Origin: Phycisphaerae bacterium
GTDB taxonomy: Bacteria > Planctomycetota > Phycisphaerae > UBA1845 > Fen-1342
Length of the DNA stretch: 64,000 nt
NCBI GenBank assembly: GCA_022072445.1
Contig: JAJVHV010000018.1
Location: forward strand, 61,631-125,630
Reading direction: 5' to 3'
Under the pieces are notes generated by a model. That model ran no database searches and was not told where the DNA came from. It saw only the letters and a program-made list of their open reading frames with translations. Positions 26,474 to 35,537 of this stretch are shown piece after piece (positions within the stretch are counted from its first letter, which is position 1; every line of letters begins with the position of its first letter). A program made the translations under genes and the position numbers.

Positions 26474-29400
26474 ATGAACGCGCGAACTCGCGAGCGTCAC
26501 GCCATGCAGTTCCCTGTCTGCGGAGGCACGAAGGTGCAAGCCACACGGTTTTTCTGCGCGGTGCTGGCCGTGCTGTCGGTTGTCGGATGGGCGGGTGGTC
26601 AGGTTGGTTCGACTGCGGCCGGGCGTCACGAACCGGTTACGGTTGATCCGAAGCGGTCGGTGGTGGTACCGAGCTACATTCCGCCCGGGCGCGGTATCGG
26701 CTTGCCGGCGGGCACGGTTCGAGCGGCGGCGCTGCGGCACGGGCTGCCGGTCGGCGGCGTACGGCGGGAGTCGAGCGCCGATGAGACGCCCGGGATTACG
26801 ATCGATCCGAACGCTTTCAGCGAGCCGCGCGCGCCGTTGCTGTTGCAGAATTTCCCGGGGATCGCGCAGACGGAGCTGTCGCCGCCCGATCCGGACATTG
26901 GCGTCGGTCCGAATCACATCGTTCAGGTGGTGAACGCGCGTTTTGCGGTCTTTGACAAGTGCGGACACACCCTGTTCGAGAGCGACATTCAGGACTACCT
27001 GGGCGATCCGGCGTTTCTGTACGACCCGAAGGTGGTGTACGACCCGTGGGCGAACCGCTGGCTGATGCTGTGGCACAAGCTGAACCTGTCGCCGGAGGAG
27101 TCGCGGCTGATCGTGATTGCGTCGGATTCGAGCGAGCCGCCGGGCTTGGGCGGAGCGTACGCGTATCCGACGGAGGCGATCCAGGACGCGGGGACCGGGG
27201 ATGCGAGCTGGGCGGATTACTACGACCTGGGATACGGCGCCGAGGGGATTTATCTGGCGGGCAACCAGTTCCGCTTTTCGAATTTCACGTTTCGATACGC
27301 GGTGATCCGCGGGCTGCTGAAGTCGGAAGTTTATGAGGGGCTTCCGGCGACGGTGACCGACTTCGTGGAGTTGACGAACGCGGACGGCAGCGCGAGCGAT
27401 ACGGTGCGTTGCGCGGAGATGCAGACGAGCGGCGGGTCGGTGGATGCGTATCTTGTGAATTCGCGCGGAGATGGCGGCAACAAGCTGACGGTATGGTCGC
27501 TCTCGGACCCGGCGGAGGTGCCGGTGCTGACGAACATCGATCTGAGCGTGGCGGCGTACGACGTACCGCCGGCGGCGGTGCAGCCGTTCGGCGCGCCGCT
27601 GGACACGATCGACTGCCGGCTGATGAACGCGGTGTTTCACAATGGTCATCTGTACACCGGCTTGCAGGAGAACTTTCAGAATGACGCGTGGCTGCGCGTT
27701 TTCGATCTCGATCCGGCGGGCGGGGCGGTGCGATTCGACGAGTTGTTCGGCGCGGGCGGAGGACTGGATTATTGGTTCCCGACGGTGGCGGCGAACGACA
27801 CGGCGGCGATCTTCGTGTTCGCGCGGTGCGGCGACTTCGAGGGGCAGTGGGCCGAAGCGCGTTACGTCGATCTGGCGGATAACGGCGAGGGGCTGGAGTT
27901 GGGGGCTTCGAGCCGGCTGAAGGCGGGCGAAGGGCAGTACAACGGATTCCGCTGGGGCGACTACTTCGGAGCGCAGGTGGACTGGGGCGCGCCGGAGCGG
28001 ATCTGGTTCGTGGGTGAGTATGCGACTTCTGACCCCAATGCGTGGGGCACGTGGATCGGGGCGAGCTCGCATCCGACGGTGCCGGCCGGCACGCTGACTG
28101 TGACGCCCACCGGGACGTACAGCATCTTCGGTCCATACGGCGGGCCGTTCGGGCCGGCGAGCCAGGCTTACACGGTGACGAATCCGGGCGCCGGGCCAGT
28201 GGACTGGGTGCTGACGGGTCTGCCAAGCTGGCTGAGCGCGACGCCGACGAGCGGGACGCTGGGGCCGGGCGGGTCGACGCAGTGCACAGTTTCGGTGAGC
28301 GCGGGGGCCAACTCGCTGCCGCTGGGGTCGTACAGCGCGACGTACGTGTTCAGCGACTGCTCGGTGAACGGGGGCGGGTCGTTGACGCGCTCGGCGACGA
28401 TCACGGTCGTCCAGAACGGGGCGATCTCGGTCGAGCCGACAGACGGCTTCGGCATCTCCGGGACCGAGGGCGGGCCGTTCTCGCCGACGAGCAAGGTGTA
28501 CACGTTGCGGAACGTGGGCCAGGCTGCGGTGGCGTGGACGGCGGCGGACAACGCGAACTACATCAACACCACGCCGGCAAGCGGGAACCTGAACCCCGGC
28601 CAGTCGGCGAACGTGACGGTAGCGACGAACACGCAGATCAACAATCTGACGCCGGGAACGTACAACGTAACGGTGACGTTCACGAATACGACCAACGGGC
28701 AGGGCAACACGACGCGGCCGGTGGTTGTGACGGTGTTGAGCAAGGGGCGGCTCGACGTGCAGCCGACGAGCGGCTTTGACACGATCGGACCGGAGGGCGG
28801 GCCATTCGCGCCGGTCAGCATCAATTACACGCTGAGCAATACCGGGCAGAGTTCGCTGAACTGGACGGCGGACGACAACGTCGCGTTCATCACCAGCTCG
28901 CCGACGTCGGGCACGCTGGCGGGCGGCGCGTCGGCGGTGGTGAGCGTCTCGGTGAATGACGCGACGTTTCTGCTGACGCCGGGCGTGCACAACGGGACGT
29001 TCACGGTGACGAACACGACCAACGGACTGGGCAACACGACGCGGGCGCTGTCGGTCACCGTGCTGCAGAAGGGGCAACTGACCGTCACGCCGGCGGAGGG
29101 CGTGGACATATTCGGCCCGCCGGGCGGGCCGTTTGTGCCGGATTCGAAGGTGTACACGCTGACGAACGTGGGCGCGGCGCAACTGTCGTGGACGGCGGAT
29201 GACGCGGTTCCGTGGCTGGACACGACGCCGCCGTCGGGCGCGTTGAGCGGCGGCGCGAGTGTGAACGTGACGGTGAAGACGAATGCGGCGACGAACGCGC
29301 TGGTTGCGAACACGTATTCGACGAATCTGACGATCACGAACACAACGAACGGCATCGGGAACACGACGCGGCCGATTCGCGTCTTCGTGCAGCCGACGCC

Positions 29401-29917
29401 GGGCGTGCTGGAGATCACGCCGGCCGACGGGTTCAGCACAAGTGGGCCGGCTGGTGGCCCGTTCACGCCGCCGAGCAAGGTCTACGCGCTGCGGAATCTG
29501 GGACCTGGCGCATTGTCGTGGACGGCGGACGACGCGGTGGCGTATCTGACGACGTCGCCGACGTCGGGCACGCTGACGGTCGGGGCGACGGCGAACGTGA
29601 CGGTGGCGACGAACGCGGCGACCAACGGGCTGACGGCTGGTACGTACAACGGGCAGATCACGTTCACGAACGTGACGGGCGGCGCGGGCTCCGGGACGCG
29701 GCCGTTCCAGGTTGAGGTGAGCGCGGCGACGTGCATTCCGTGCGACACCAACTGCGACGGATCGGTGAACGGGTTCGACGTTGATTCGTTCGTCGCGCTG
29801 CTCTCGGGCGCCGAGATTCCGTGCGCGCCGTGTGCCGGGGACACGAACGCGGACGGGTCTGTCAACGGCTTCGACATCGACCCGTTCGTCACGGCGCTGA
29901 CGACCGGCGAATGCTGA
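26474..29917 (+). CDS. Large secreted protein: propeller-like domain, five beta-sandwich repeats, dockerin-like tail
   Basis: The 1147-residue product has a signal peptide (RFFCAVLAVLSVVGWAGG). A domain of about 500 residues follows that contains LSPPDPDIGVGPNHIVQVVN and DPKVVYDPWANRWLMLW. Next are five repeats of about 109 residues beginning near nucleotides 28090, 28416, 28747, 29077 and 29404, each with a GGPF motif, a Y-x-L-x-N-x-G strand and a Trp (BACON-like or Ig-like sandwich). Two Ca-binding dockerin-like loops, DTNCDGSVNGFDVDSF and DTNADGSVNGFDIDPF, close the protein. GGAGGG precedes ATG 26474. It is probably a cell-surface or exported adhesive or carbohydrate-linked protein. Its end overlaps the convergent glycosyltransferase gene by 29 bp. 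Confidence 0.9.
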   Translation: MNARTRERHAMQFPVCGGTKVQATRFFCAVLAVLSVVGWAGGQVGSTAAGRHEPVTVDPKRSVVVPSYIPPGRGIGLPAGTVRAAALRHGLPVGGVRRESSADETPGITIDPNAFSEPRAPLLLQNFPGIAQTELSPPDPDIGVGPNHIVQVVNARFAVFDKCGHTLFESDIQDYLGDPAFLYDPKVVYDPWANRWLMLWHKLNLSPEESRLIVIASDSSEPPGLGGAYAYPTEAIQDAGTGDASWADYYDLGYGAEGIYLAGNQFRFSNFTFRYAVIRGLLKSEVYEGLPATVTDFVELTNADGSASDTVRCAEMQTSGGSVDAYLVNSRGDGGNKLTVWSLSDPAEVPVLTNIDLSVAAYDVPPAAVQPFGAPLDTIDCRLMNAVFHNGHLYTGLQENFQNDAWLRVFDLDPAGGAVRFDELFGAGGGLDYWFPTVAANDTAAIFVFARCGDFEGQWAEARYVDLADNGEGLELGASSRLKAGEGQYNGFRWGDYFGAQVDWGAPERIWFVGEYATSDPNAWGTWIGASSHPTVPAGTLTVTPTGTYSIFGPYGGPFGPASQAYTVTNPGAGPVDWVLTGLPSWLSATPTSGTLGPGGSTQCTVSVSAGANSLPLGSYSATYVFSDCSVNGGGSLTRSATITVVQNGAISVEPTDGFGISGTEGGPFSPTSKVYTLRNVGQAAVAWTAADNANYINTTPASGNLNPGQSANVTVATNTQINNLTPGTYNVTVTFTNTTNGQGNTTRPVVVTVLSKGRLDVQPTSGFDTIGPEGGPFAPVSINYTLSNTGQSSLNWTADDNVAFITSSPTSGTLAGGASAVVSVSVNDATFLLTPGVHNGTFTVTNTTNGLGNTTRALSVTVLQKGQLTVTPAEGVDIFGPPGGPFVPDSKVYTLTNVGAAQLSWTADDAVPWLDTTPPSGALSGGASVNVTVKTNAATNALVANTYSTNLTITNTTNGIGNTTRPIRVFVQPTPGVLEITPADGFSTSGPAGGPFTPPSKVYALRNLGPGALSWTADDAVAYLTTSPTSGTLTVGATANVTVATNAATNGLTAGTYNGQITFTNVTGGAGSGTRPFQVEVSAATCIPCDTNCDGSVNGFDVDSFVALLSGAEIPCAPCAGDTNADGSVNGFDIDPFVTALTTGEC

Positions 29918-31043
29918 TGATTTCTTCGTAGAGCGTGACGAGCTCGCGCGCGTGGCGCTGCATGGAGAGTTGGGCGCGCAGCGCCGGGGCGTCGGCGGCG
30001 CAGGCTTGGGCGAACGTCGGCGCAAGAACTGCTCCGCAGGCGCAAGCCAACGCGTTCAGGTCTGACGGCCGCGCGATGACGACGCCGTGGCGATCCGGGG
30101 TCATGGCCTCGGCGGCGCCGTTGAGCGTGGTGGTGACGACGGGCCGGCCGGCGCTGAGTGCCTCGAGCACGACGCGGCTACACGGGTCGTACCAGGTGGG
30201 GTGGATCAGCGCGTCGGACGCGGCGAAAAGCACCGCGGGCGGCCGCGACGCGCCGAGGAAGTGCACGCGAGCCGGCAGGCCGAGGCGGCGCGCGAGGCGC
30301 TGATACGGGCCGGGGCGGTCGCGGCCGGCGACCAGCAGGTGGGCGTCGCGCGGAGCGTCGGGCAGCGCCAGCGCTCGGATCAGTTCGCCCAGCCCCTTCA
30401 GCGCGAAATTGTGTGCCACGAAAAGCAGCATGGGGCCGGCGTCGAGCTTGAGGCTGCGACGGACGGCGTCGCGCGCGGGGAGCTCGGCCATTGGTTCCGT
30501 ACTGACGCCGTTAAAAATCACATGTAGCCGCTCTGGCGAGGCGCCGAGGGAGAGCAACTGGCGGCGGACGAGCTGGGAGACGCAAGCGACGATGGGCGGC
30601 TGGGGGCCGACGAGCATCTGCTCTTCGGCGTGGAGGAGCCAGCGCTGGCGAGCATTGAAGCGACGGAGCAGGCGGCGGACGGCGCGCGTCACGGGGCCGT
30701 GCCGCGCCAGTGTTCCGTCGATGGTGGCGCGCGTGGTTCCGCCGCGCGGCTGGTAGACGTCAATTCCCGCGCAGGGGGAAAGGGCGTGCACGACGTCGAA
30801 CGATTCGGCCCGGAGGCGGCGTTCGACGGCGGCGCGGAAGGCGCGTGAGCGGCCGGCGCGCGTGGCGGCGGTGGAATCGATCGGAAGAACGCGAACGTCC
30901 GCGGCGGCCGGTGCCGTGCCGGGCGCGGCCACGAGCGTCACTTCGACGCCCAGGGCTGCCAGGCAGGCGAGCATTTCGCAGACGGCGGTTTCGGCGCCGC
31001 CGCGGCGCGGGTCGGCGTGCTCGCTGACCAGCGCGACGCGCAT
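29889..31043 (-). CDS. Family 4 glycosyltransferase, WaaG-like
   Basis: The 384-residue protein is a GT-B retaining glycosyltransferase: an N-terminal nucleotide-independent half opening RRGGAETAVCEMLACLAALG, a central LLFVAHNFALKGLGELIRAL segment, and the donor-site motif LIHPTWYDPCSRVVLEALSAG with the E-x7-E pattern. The text LLFVAHNFALKG closely resembles LPS-core glucosyltransferase I (WaaG). It should act on the cytoplasmic face of the inner membrane, extending the LPS inner core. ATG 31043 overlaps the stop of the upstream kinase (ATGA), so translation is coupled. It is the last gene of the LPS-core operon. Confidence 0.88.
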   Translation of the reverse strand: MRVALVSEHADPRRGGAETAVCEMLACLAALGVEVTLVAAPGTAPAAADVRVLPIDSTAATRAGRSRAFRAAVERRLRAESFDVVHALSPCAGIDVYQPRGGTTRATIDGTLARHGPVTRAVRRLLRRFNARQRWLLHAEEQMLVGPQPPIVACVSQLVRRQLLSLGASPERLHVIFNGVSTEPMAELPARDAVRRSLKLDAGPMLLFVAHNFALKGLGELIRALALPDAPRDAHLLVAGRDRPGPYQRLARRLGLPARVHFLGASRPPAVLFAASDALIHPTWYDPCSRVVLEALSAGRPVVTTTLNGAAEAMTPDRHGVVIARPSDLNALACACGAVLAPTFAQACAADAPALRAQLSMQRHARELVTLYEEIISIRRSSAP

Positions 31044-31912
31044 CAGGATCGGTCCTCGGCGCGGCGGATGCGGCGGACGATCCGGCTGCTTTTGGCTACG
31101 ACAGCCCGCGCCAGCCGGCGAACGCGCGACGAAGCGCGCTGCACGCCGAGATACGCCAGCAGGAATCGGAGGCGGTCGGCGCGCGTGGCGCCGACCTCGG
31201 AGGCGGAGGCATCGAGCTGCGAGAGGTCTTTAACGGTCCAGCGCGTGCGGCGCCAGCGCGGGCGGAAGATGCGCGCCAGGTCGATCAGCCCGAACCAGGG
31301 CCGGCCATCGGCCTGCACGTGAATGAAGATGTGGCACAGGTAAAGATCGCGGTGGCGGAGCCCGGTCTGGTGAAACGCGGAGACAAAGCGCGCCAACCGC
31401 CGGACGAGATCGTGGCGCGGCGGCGGCGTGGTCCAGCCGCCGTGCTGGTGGAGACTGCGCTGGCAGAAAGTGTCGAAGGGTTCGCCGGCGACTTCAGCGA
31501 GTAAGACGGCGCTGACGGCCTCGAAGGGCCCGCGCATGCGCTCGACGACCGCGACCGGCGCGGCGGCGGGAACGCGGAGCAGCTCCAGCCGGACGGCCTG
31601 CTGGTACTCGGTCCACGCGACGCCGTGGAGGCACGACTGCCGCATGATGCGATCGAGCTGCCGGCGGAGCGGACTTGAAAAGTAGCGCTTGAGGTAGATC
31701 GTCCTGCGACCGTCGGCGTGCGGGAATCGCCAGCGCCAGCGTTCGCGCCCGCCCAGGCCGGGCTTGCTGAGTCGTTCCCACTCGCCGACGGCGCGCGCGG
31801 CGGGGGGGCCGGCGCTTAGCAGGGTGGAGAGGTCGCTCAGGCCAGCGCGGGCCAGGGATTCGCGCCAGGCGTCGGAAATCTGCTGTCGGCAGCCGTTCAC
31901 GGCGTGCACCAT
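31043..31912 (-). CDS. waaP: WaaP-like LPS core heptose kinase
   Basis: The 289-residue protein belongs to the WaaP/InaA group of protein-kinase-like LPS kinases. The catalytic loop GLRHRDLYLCHIFIH corresponds closely to the WaaP form H-R-D-x-Y-x-C-H, with Asp as catalytic base. The metal-binding Asp is in FGLIDLARI, and IYLKRYF provides the ATP-binding Lys. WaaP phosphorylates the first core heptose, which stiffens the outer membrane through divalent cation bridging. Its position between a heptosyltransferase gene and a WaaG-like gene mirrors the enterobacterial core operon. The start ATG 31912 lies 16 bp after the upstream gene and has no strong ribosome site. Confidence 0.85.
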   Translation of the reverse strand: MVHAVNGCRQQISDAWRESLARAGLSDLSTLLSAGPPAARAVGEWERLSKPGLGGRERWRWRFPHADGRRTIYLKRYFSSPLRRQLDRIMRQSCLHGVAWTEYQQAVRLELLRVPAAAPVAVVERMRGPFEAVSAVLLAEVAGEPFDTFCQRSLHQHGGWTTPPPRHDLVRRLARFVSAFHQTGLRHRDLYLCHIFIHVQADGRPWFGLIDLARIFRPRWRRTRWTVKDLSQLDASASEVGATRADRLRFLLAYLGVQRASSRVRRLARAVVAKSSRIVRRIRRAEDRS

Positions 31913-31928
31913 AGCGGATGGGAGGCTT

Positions 31929-32816
31929 TCAGGTGGGGGCGGCCGAGGTGTTGACGCTGTCCAGCGCCCGGTTCCATTGATCGAACAGCGTGTTCATGCG
32001 GATGCGCTGCGTTTCGTGCGCGGCGAGGCGCTCGGCGCGGCGCGCGATGTGCCGCCACTCGGCGTGCAGGTCGAGCGTCAGGCGCGCGGCGCGGGCATAG
32101 TGCCGCAGAAAACGCATGCGCTCACTTCGGGTCGTGAAGGGCAGGGCCGAAACGGCCAGGCGCGAAAGCTCGTGCCGGATGGCGCTAATTCCGTGGGCGC
32201 GACTGTGGCGGCGCGGCGGACGGGCGTCGAGCAGGAAGTATTCGACGTCGACGTCGCCCTCGGCGTGCGTGGCGAAGCGGACGAGGATGTTGCGCCAGAA
32301 GAGGCGTCCGTGTACCACGCCGGCGGCGTGCATGACGGCGACGTGCGTAGCCAGGGCGCGCCCGAACGCGCGGCGCTGGCTTTCGGGCCGCGGGCGCGAG
32401 GCGAAGCTGGTAAGATTCTCGGCGTCGGGCACTTCTTCGGTGATCAGGAAGCAGGCCGACACGAAGTGGCACACGCGCCGCGCGCCGCAGGCGACCGGAC
32501 GGACGGCGGGCACGCCGGCGTCGCGCATGCTGCGGAGCAGGCGGAACTCGTTCGCGGCGCGGTGCTCGCCGAAGAAGACGCCGCGGAAGAAGCTTCTGAA
32601 CCGCTTGCGCCAGCGGGAATAGAAGTAGCGTTTGACGTAGAACCCGGGGCGGCCGTCGCGCGCGCGCACGTAGATGGAGTCGGTGGTGCGGCTCCAGGCG
32701 GCGACGCGGTCGCCGAGGTGCGCCAGGATTTCGTCGACCGTTCCGAGGCCGCAACGGGCCAGTTCGGCCCGATAGGCGGGGTCGATCTTCAGTTGGTCGC
32801 TCGTGATCCAGCGCAT
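31929..32816 (-). CDS. InaA-family LPS kinase-like protein lacking the usual catalytic Asp
   Basis: The 295-residue protein shares the fold of the InaA/Kdo kinase family: GFYVKRYFYSRWRK supplies the ATP-binding Lys and FLLDARPPRR the metal-binding Asp. However, the catalytic loop reads VVHGRLFWRNILV, with Arg where the catalytic Asp of H-x-D-x4-N is expected; the Asn is kept. The protein could be a pseudokinase partner of the neighbouring WaaP-like kinase or use another base. ATG 32816 starts five bases after the WaaF-like stop at 32822. Upstream in-frame sequence to 33023 is antisense-like and was left out. Confidence 0.8.
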   Translation of the reverse strand: MRWITSDQLKIDPAYRAELARCGLGTVDEILAHLGDRVAAWSRTTDSIYVRARDGRPGFYVKRYFYSRWRKRFRSFFRGVFFGEHRAANEFRLLRSMRDAGVPAVRPVACGARRVCHFVSACFLITEEVPDAENLTSFASRPRPESQRRAFGRALATHVAVMHAAGVVHGRLFWRNILVRFATHAEGDVDVEYFLLDARPPRRHSRAHGISAIRHELSRLAVSALPFTTRSERMRFLRHYARAARLTLDLHAEWRHIARRAERLAAHETQRIRMNTLFDQWNRALDSVNTSAAPT

Positions 32817-32821
32817 GGCAC

Positions 32822-33886
32822 TTAGCTCGGAACGGCAAGTTGGCCGCGGCGCGCGGCGGCGGCGTCGCGGAGGGAGAGAAGCTGTTCGGCGGCGTCGATG
32901 ACCTGGGCCACCGAGATCAGCGTCATGCAGCGATGGTCGATCGGGCAGGTGCGCAGCATGCAGGGGCCGCACTCGACGCGAGCCTGGAGTTTGATCTCGC
33001 CGGCGTAGCCGGTGTCGGTCCATTCCTGGATCGTGGAGCCGAAGACGGTGACGGTCGGCACGCCAAAGGCATTGCCATAGTGGCGCGGGCCGGTGTCGTT
33101 GCAGACCAACAGGGCCGCGTCGCGGATCAGACCTTTGAGCGAGCCGAGCGTCGTGGGCGGATCGTCGCAGCAGACGGCGCCTGCACCCGGCGACGCCAGT
33201 GCCGCGATGCGGCGCAGCAGCGGAACCTCACCCGGCGCGCCGACCAGCACGGGCGTCAGGCCCCACTTCTCGCGGACCCCATCGCAGACGCCGGCGAAGC
33301 GCTCCGGCAGCCAGCACTTCGCGGCGCCGAAGGCGGCGCCGGGGTTCACGACAGCGTAAGGACGGCCGTCGGCGAGGCCGTAGTGGCGCTGCAATTCGGC
33401 CGTGGCCTGCTGCTGCGGCGGCGTGATTCCCAGCCGCAGCCGCCGATCGGACACGTCACCGCCAACGTGCGCGGCCAGAGCGGCGTAGTAGTCGAGCATC
33501 GGGCTGGGGACGAACTGACCGTCCTGGCGGAGGGGTTTGAGGCGCTCCGTGAGGAGCAGCGCGCGGCCCTCACGGGCATAGCCGATGCGTCGCGGGACGC
33601 GCGCCATCCAGACCGCCAGGGCCGAGCGAAACGAGTTGGTCAGCAGGATGGCCGCGTCGAAGCGCGCCGCGCGGATCGCTCGCCGCAACCGGCGCTGCTT
33701 CCAGAACAGCTCGGCGTCGTGCCAGCCGCAGCCGGCGACGATCTCAGCGACATAGCGCCGCATGAGAAACGTGATCTGCGCGGCGGGGAAGCACCGGCGC
33801 AGAGCGGCGAGCGCTGGTCCGGCGAGCACGACGTCGCCGACCCAGTTCGGTATCGCGATCAGCAGTCGTCGCGGGGGCTCGATCAA
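32822..33886 (-). CDS. waaF: ADP-heptose:LPS heptosyltransferase (WaaF-like)
   Basis: The 354-residue protein is a family 9 glycosyltransferase: the opening LLIAIPNWVGDVVLAGPALAAL, VVNPGAAFGAAKCWL in the middle and NDTGPRHYGNAFGVPTVTVFG (donor-binding D-T-G-x-x-H-x-x-x-A-x-G) are diagnostic. A cluster of Cys (CGPCMLRTCPIDHRCM) near the C-terminus is usual for WaaF. It transfers heptose from ADP-heptose to the growing inner core. The start codon appears to be TTG 33886; no ATG or GTG is available nearby. It is the first gene of a tightly packed four-gene minus-strand operon with the InaA-like, WaaP-like and WaaG-like genes. Confidence 0.88.
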   Translation of the reverse strand: MIEPPRRLLIAIPNWVGDVVLAGPALAALRRCFPAAQITFLMRRYVAEIVAGCGWHDAELFWKQRRLRRAIRAARFDAAILLTNSFRSALAVWMARVPRRIGYAREGRALLLTERLKPLRQDGQFVPSPMLDYYAALAAHVGGDVSDRRLRLGITPPQQQATAELQRHYGLADGRPYAVVNPGAAFGAAKCWLPERFAGVCDGVREKWGLTPVLVGAPGEVPLLRRIAALASPGAGAVCCDDPPTTLGSLKGLIRDAALLVCNDTGPRHYGNAFGVPTVTVFGSTIQEWTDTGYAGEIKLQARVECGPCMLRTCPIDHRCMTLISVAQVIDAAEQLLSLRDAAAARRGQLAVPS

Positions 33887-33919
33887 TGCCGCGCTCGGAT
33901 GGACGCTGGAAACCGCGGC

Positions 33920-35452
33920 TCACCCGCCGTGAGCCGCTCGATACTTCTCAAACTGCTCGGCGATCTGCCGCGTGGCGCGCTCGAAAGCGTCGCGCGACAG
34001 ACCGTGGTCGGCGCCGGGCACGACTTCGACGTACGCATCGCTGCCGAGGCGCTGCAGCGCGTCGCGCAGCTTGAAGAACGCCAGCTCCAGATGAAACGTG
34101 TCCTGGTCGCCGCAGAACAGGTGCAGCTTGCCCTTCAGCTTCGGGCCGAGCGTGGGCCAGTTGTTCTCCAGAGTCATGCGGATGTCGTATTTCTTCCAGG
34201 CTTCGGCGACTTTCATGTCGAGCTTGCCGGACTGGCGGTCCCACAGCTTGAGCGGTTTTCCGTCGGCGCCGCGCGGGCTGAAGACCGCTTCGAACGACTG
34301 AAGCTGTCCGCCGCGGCCGAACACCTCCTCCATCGCGGAAAAACTGCGCGAGATCAACTGCATGCCCATGACCTTGCGCGACAACGACCGCGGCGAACCG
34401 TCGGGCTCGAGGTACATGTTGTCAGCGGGATCGTAGACGTTGACGCGCTGAAACGCGCTGAAATCGACCGGATCGGGCGACGTCGACCACACGCCGCCGA
34501 AGACGTCTGGGTACGCGACTTGCAACCACAGGCTGCTCCAGCCGCCGGAGGAGTGCCCGGTGACGTAGCGTGCGCCGGCATCCGCGATGATGCGGAATTC
34601 GCGTTCCAGGTGCGGGATCAGCTCTTTGACGAGCGCTTCGCCGCGCGGGCCGTTGTTGGCCGAGTCGGCGAAGACGTGATGGCCGGTGGGGCAGTCGGCG
34701 TCGATATAGACCACGACGATGTCGAGCCCCAGGTCGGCGTAGCGCTTCGTGCCCACCATGCGCTTGGCCGACGACATCGTGCCGCCGAAACCGGAGATGA
34801 CGTAAATCGACGGGAACTTGCGCTGCGGGTTGGCGTCGGCGTCGTACGCCTCGGGCAGTCCGACGGCGGCTTCCATGTATGTATCGCGGCCGTAGAAGCG
34901 GCTGAGCAGGTCGCTGCGCAACTTGATGAACTTGACGCGCGTGGAGTCCTTCAGCTCGCGCGGCTTGATCCGCTTGCTGATGCGCAGTGCGAGCGGCTCG
35001 GCGGCGGGATTCTGCGGATCGTGCTCGAACTCGACCACCTCGCTGTAGGCGTTGCCCGGGGCGTTGAGCACGTCGTGCGACCCGCCGTTCAGATCGATGA
35101 TCGCCTGGGCGCGGTACTTTCCCTTGGGCAGCTCGCTCAGCGGCGCCGGAAAACCGTCCGACTTCGCGGCGTCGAAGGCGAGCGGCTCGCCCGGCTTCCA
35201 GCCCTCGACCGGCAGGGCGAAAAACGGCTGCGTGTTGAACCAGCCGACGGCCTGGCGCGGCTCACCGCCGCCGAGCGTGCTGGCGACGACGTAGACGCGG
35301 CCGGAGTAGGGCTGATCACAGACGGCGGGGTCGAACGTCAGCTCGATGCGCGGCGCGCCGGCGAGGGCGGCGGCAGCAACTGCTGCGGCGACGAGCGCGC
35401 GTAACGCCACCCACTTGCCGTGTGGGACCACGTCGACAGGCACAAATATCAT
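33920..35452 (-). CDS. Secreted esterase, enterochelin-esterase-like alpha/beta hydrolase
   Basis: The product (about 510 residues) carries a signal-like N-terminus (LRALVAAAVAAAALAG) and an alpha/beta hydrolase domain with nucleophile elbow YVTGHSSGGWSSLW (GxSxG Ser), a preceding SIYVISGFGGTM oxyanion strand, an acid in CGDQDTFHLE and the catalytic His in GADHGLS. The N-terminal 150 residues are beta-rich. This resembles the COG2382 family of putative esterases, which cleave esters of sugars or siderophores outside the cytoplasm. ATG 35452 with GGTGG upstream was chosen; an internal GTG nearer the signal peptide is possible. It lies 33 bp upstream of the WaaF-like gene. Confidence 0.8.
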   Translation of the reverse strand: MIFVPVDVVPHGKWVALRALVAAAVAAAALAGAPRIELTFDPAVCDQPYSGRVYVVASTLGGGEPRQAVGWFNTQPFFALPVEGWKPGEPLAFDAAKSDGFPAPLSELPKGKYRAQAIIDLNGGSHDVLNAPGNAYSEVVEFEHDPQNPAAEPLALRISKRIKPRELKDSTRVKFIKLRSDLLSRFYGRDTYMEAAVGLPEAYDADANPQRKFPSIYVISGFGGTMSSAKRMVGTKRYADLGLDIVVVYIDADCPTGHHVFADSANNGPRGEALVKELIPHLEREFRIIADAGARYVTGHSSGGWSSLWLQVAYPDVFGGVWSTSPDPVDFSAFQRVNVYDPADNMYLEPDGSPRSLSRKVMGMQLISRSFSAMEEVFGRGGQLQSFEAVFSPRGADGKPLKLWDRQSGKLDMKVAEAWKKYDIRMTLENNWPTLGPKLKGKLHLFCGDQDTFHLELAFFKLRDALQRLGSDAYVEVVPGADHGLSRDAFERATRQIAEQFEKYRAAHGG

Positions 35453-35537
35453 CAGATTGACCACCAATCAGCCGAATTCCCGATACACGAGTCCCGCGCA
35501 CATCGAACAGAAGTGATACGCGCGGACCGTGTCAACT

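Noticed and set aside
26333..30025. 1230-codon open frame on the minus strand
   Set aside because: It is antisense to the secreted repeat protein, rich in Arg/His/Val without domain features, and explained by GC-rich codon third positions.
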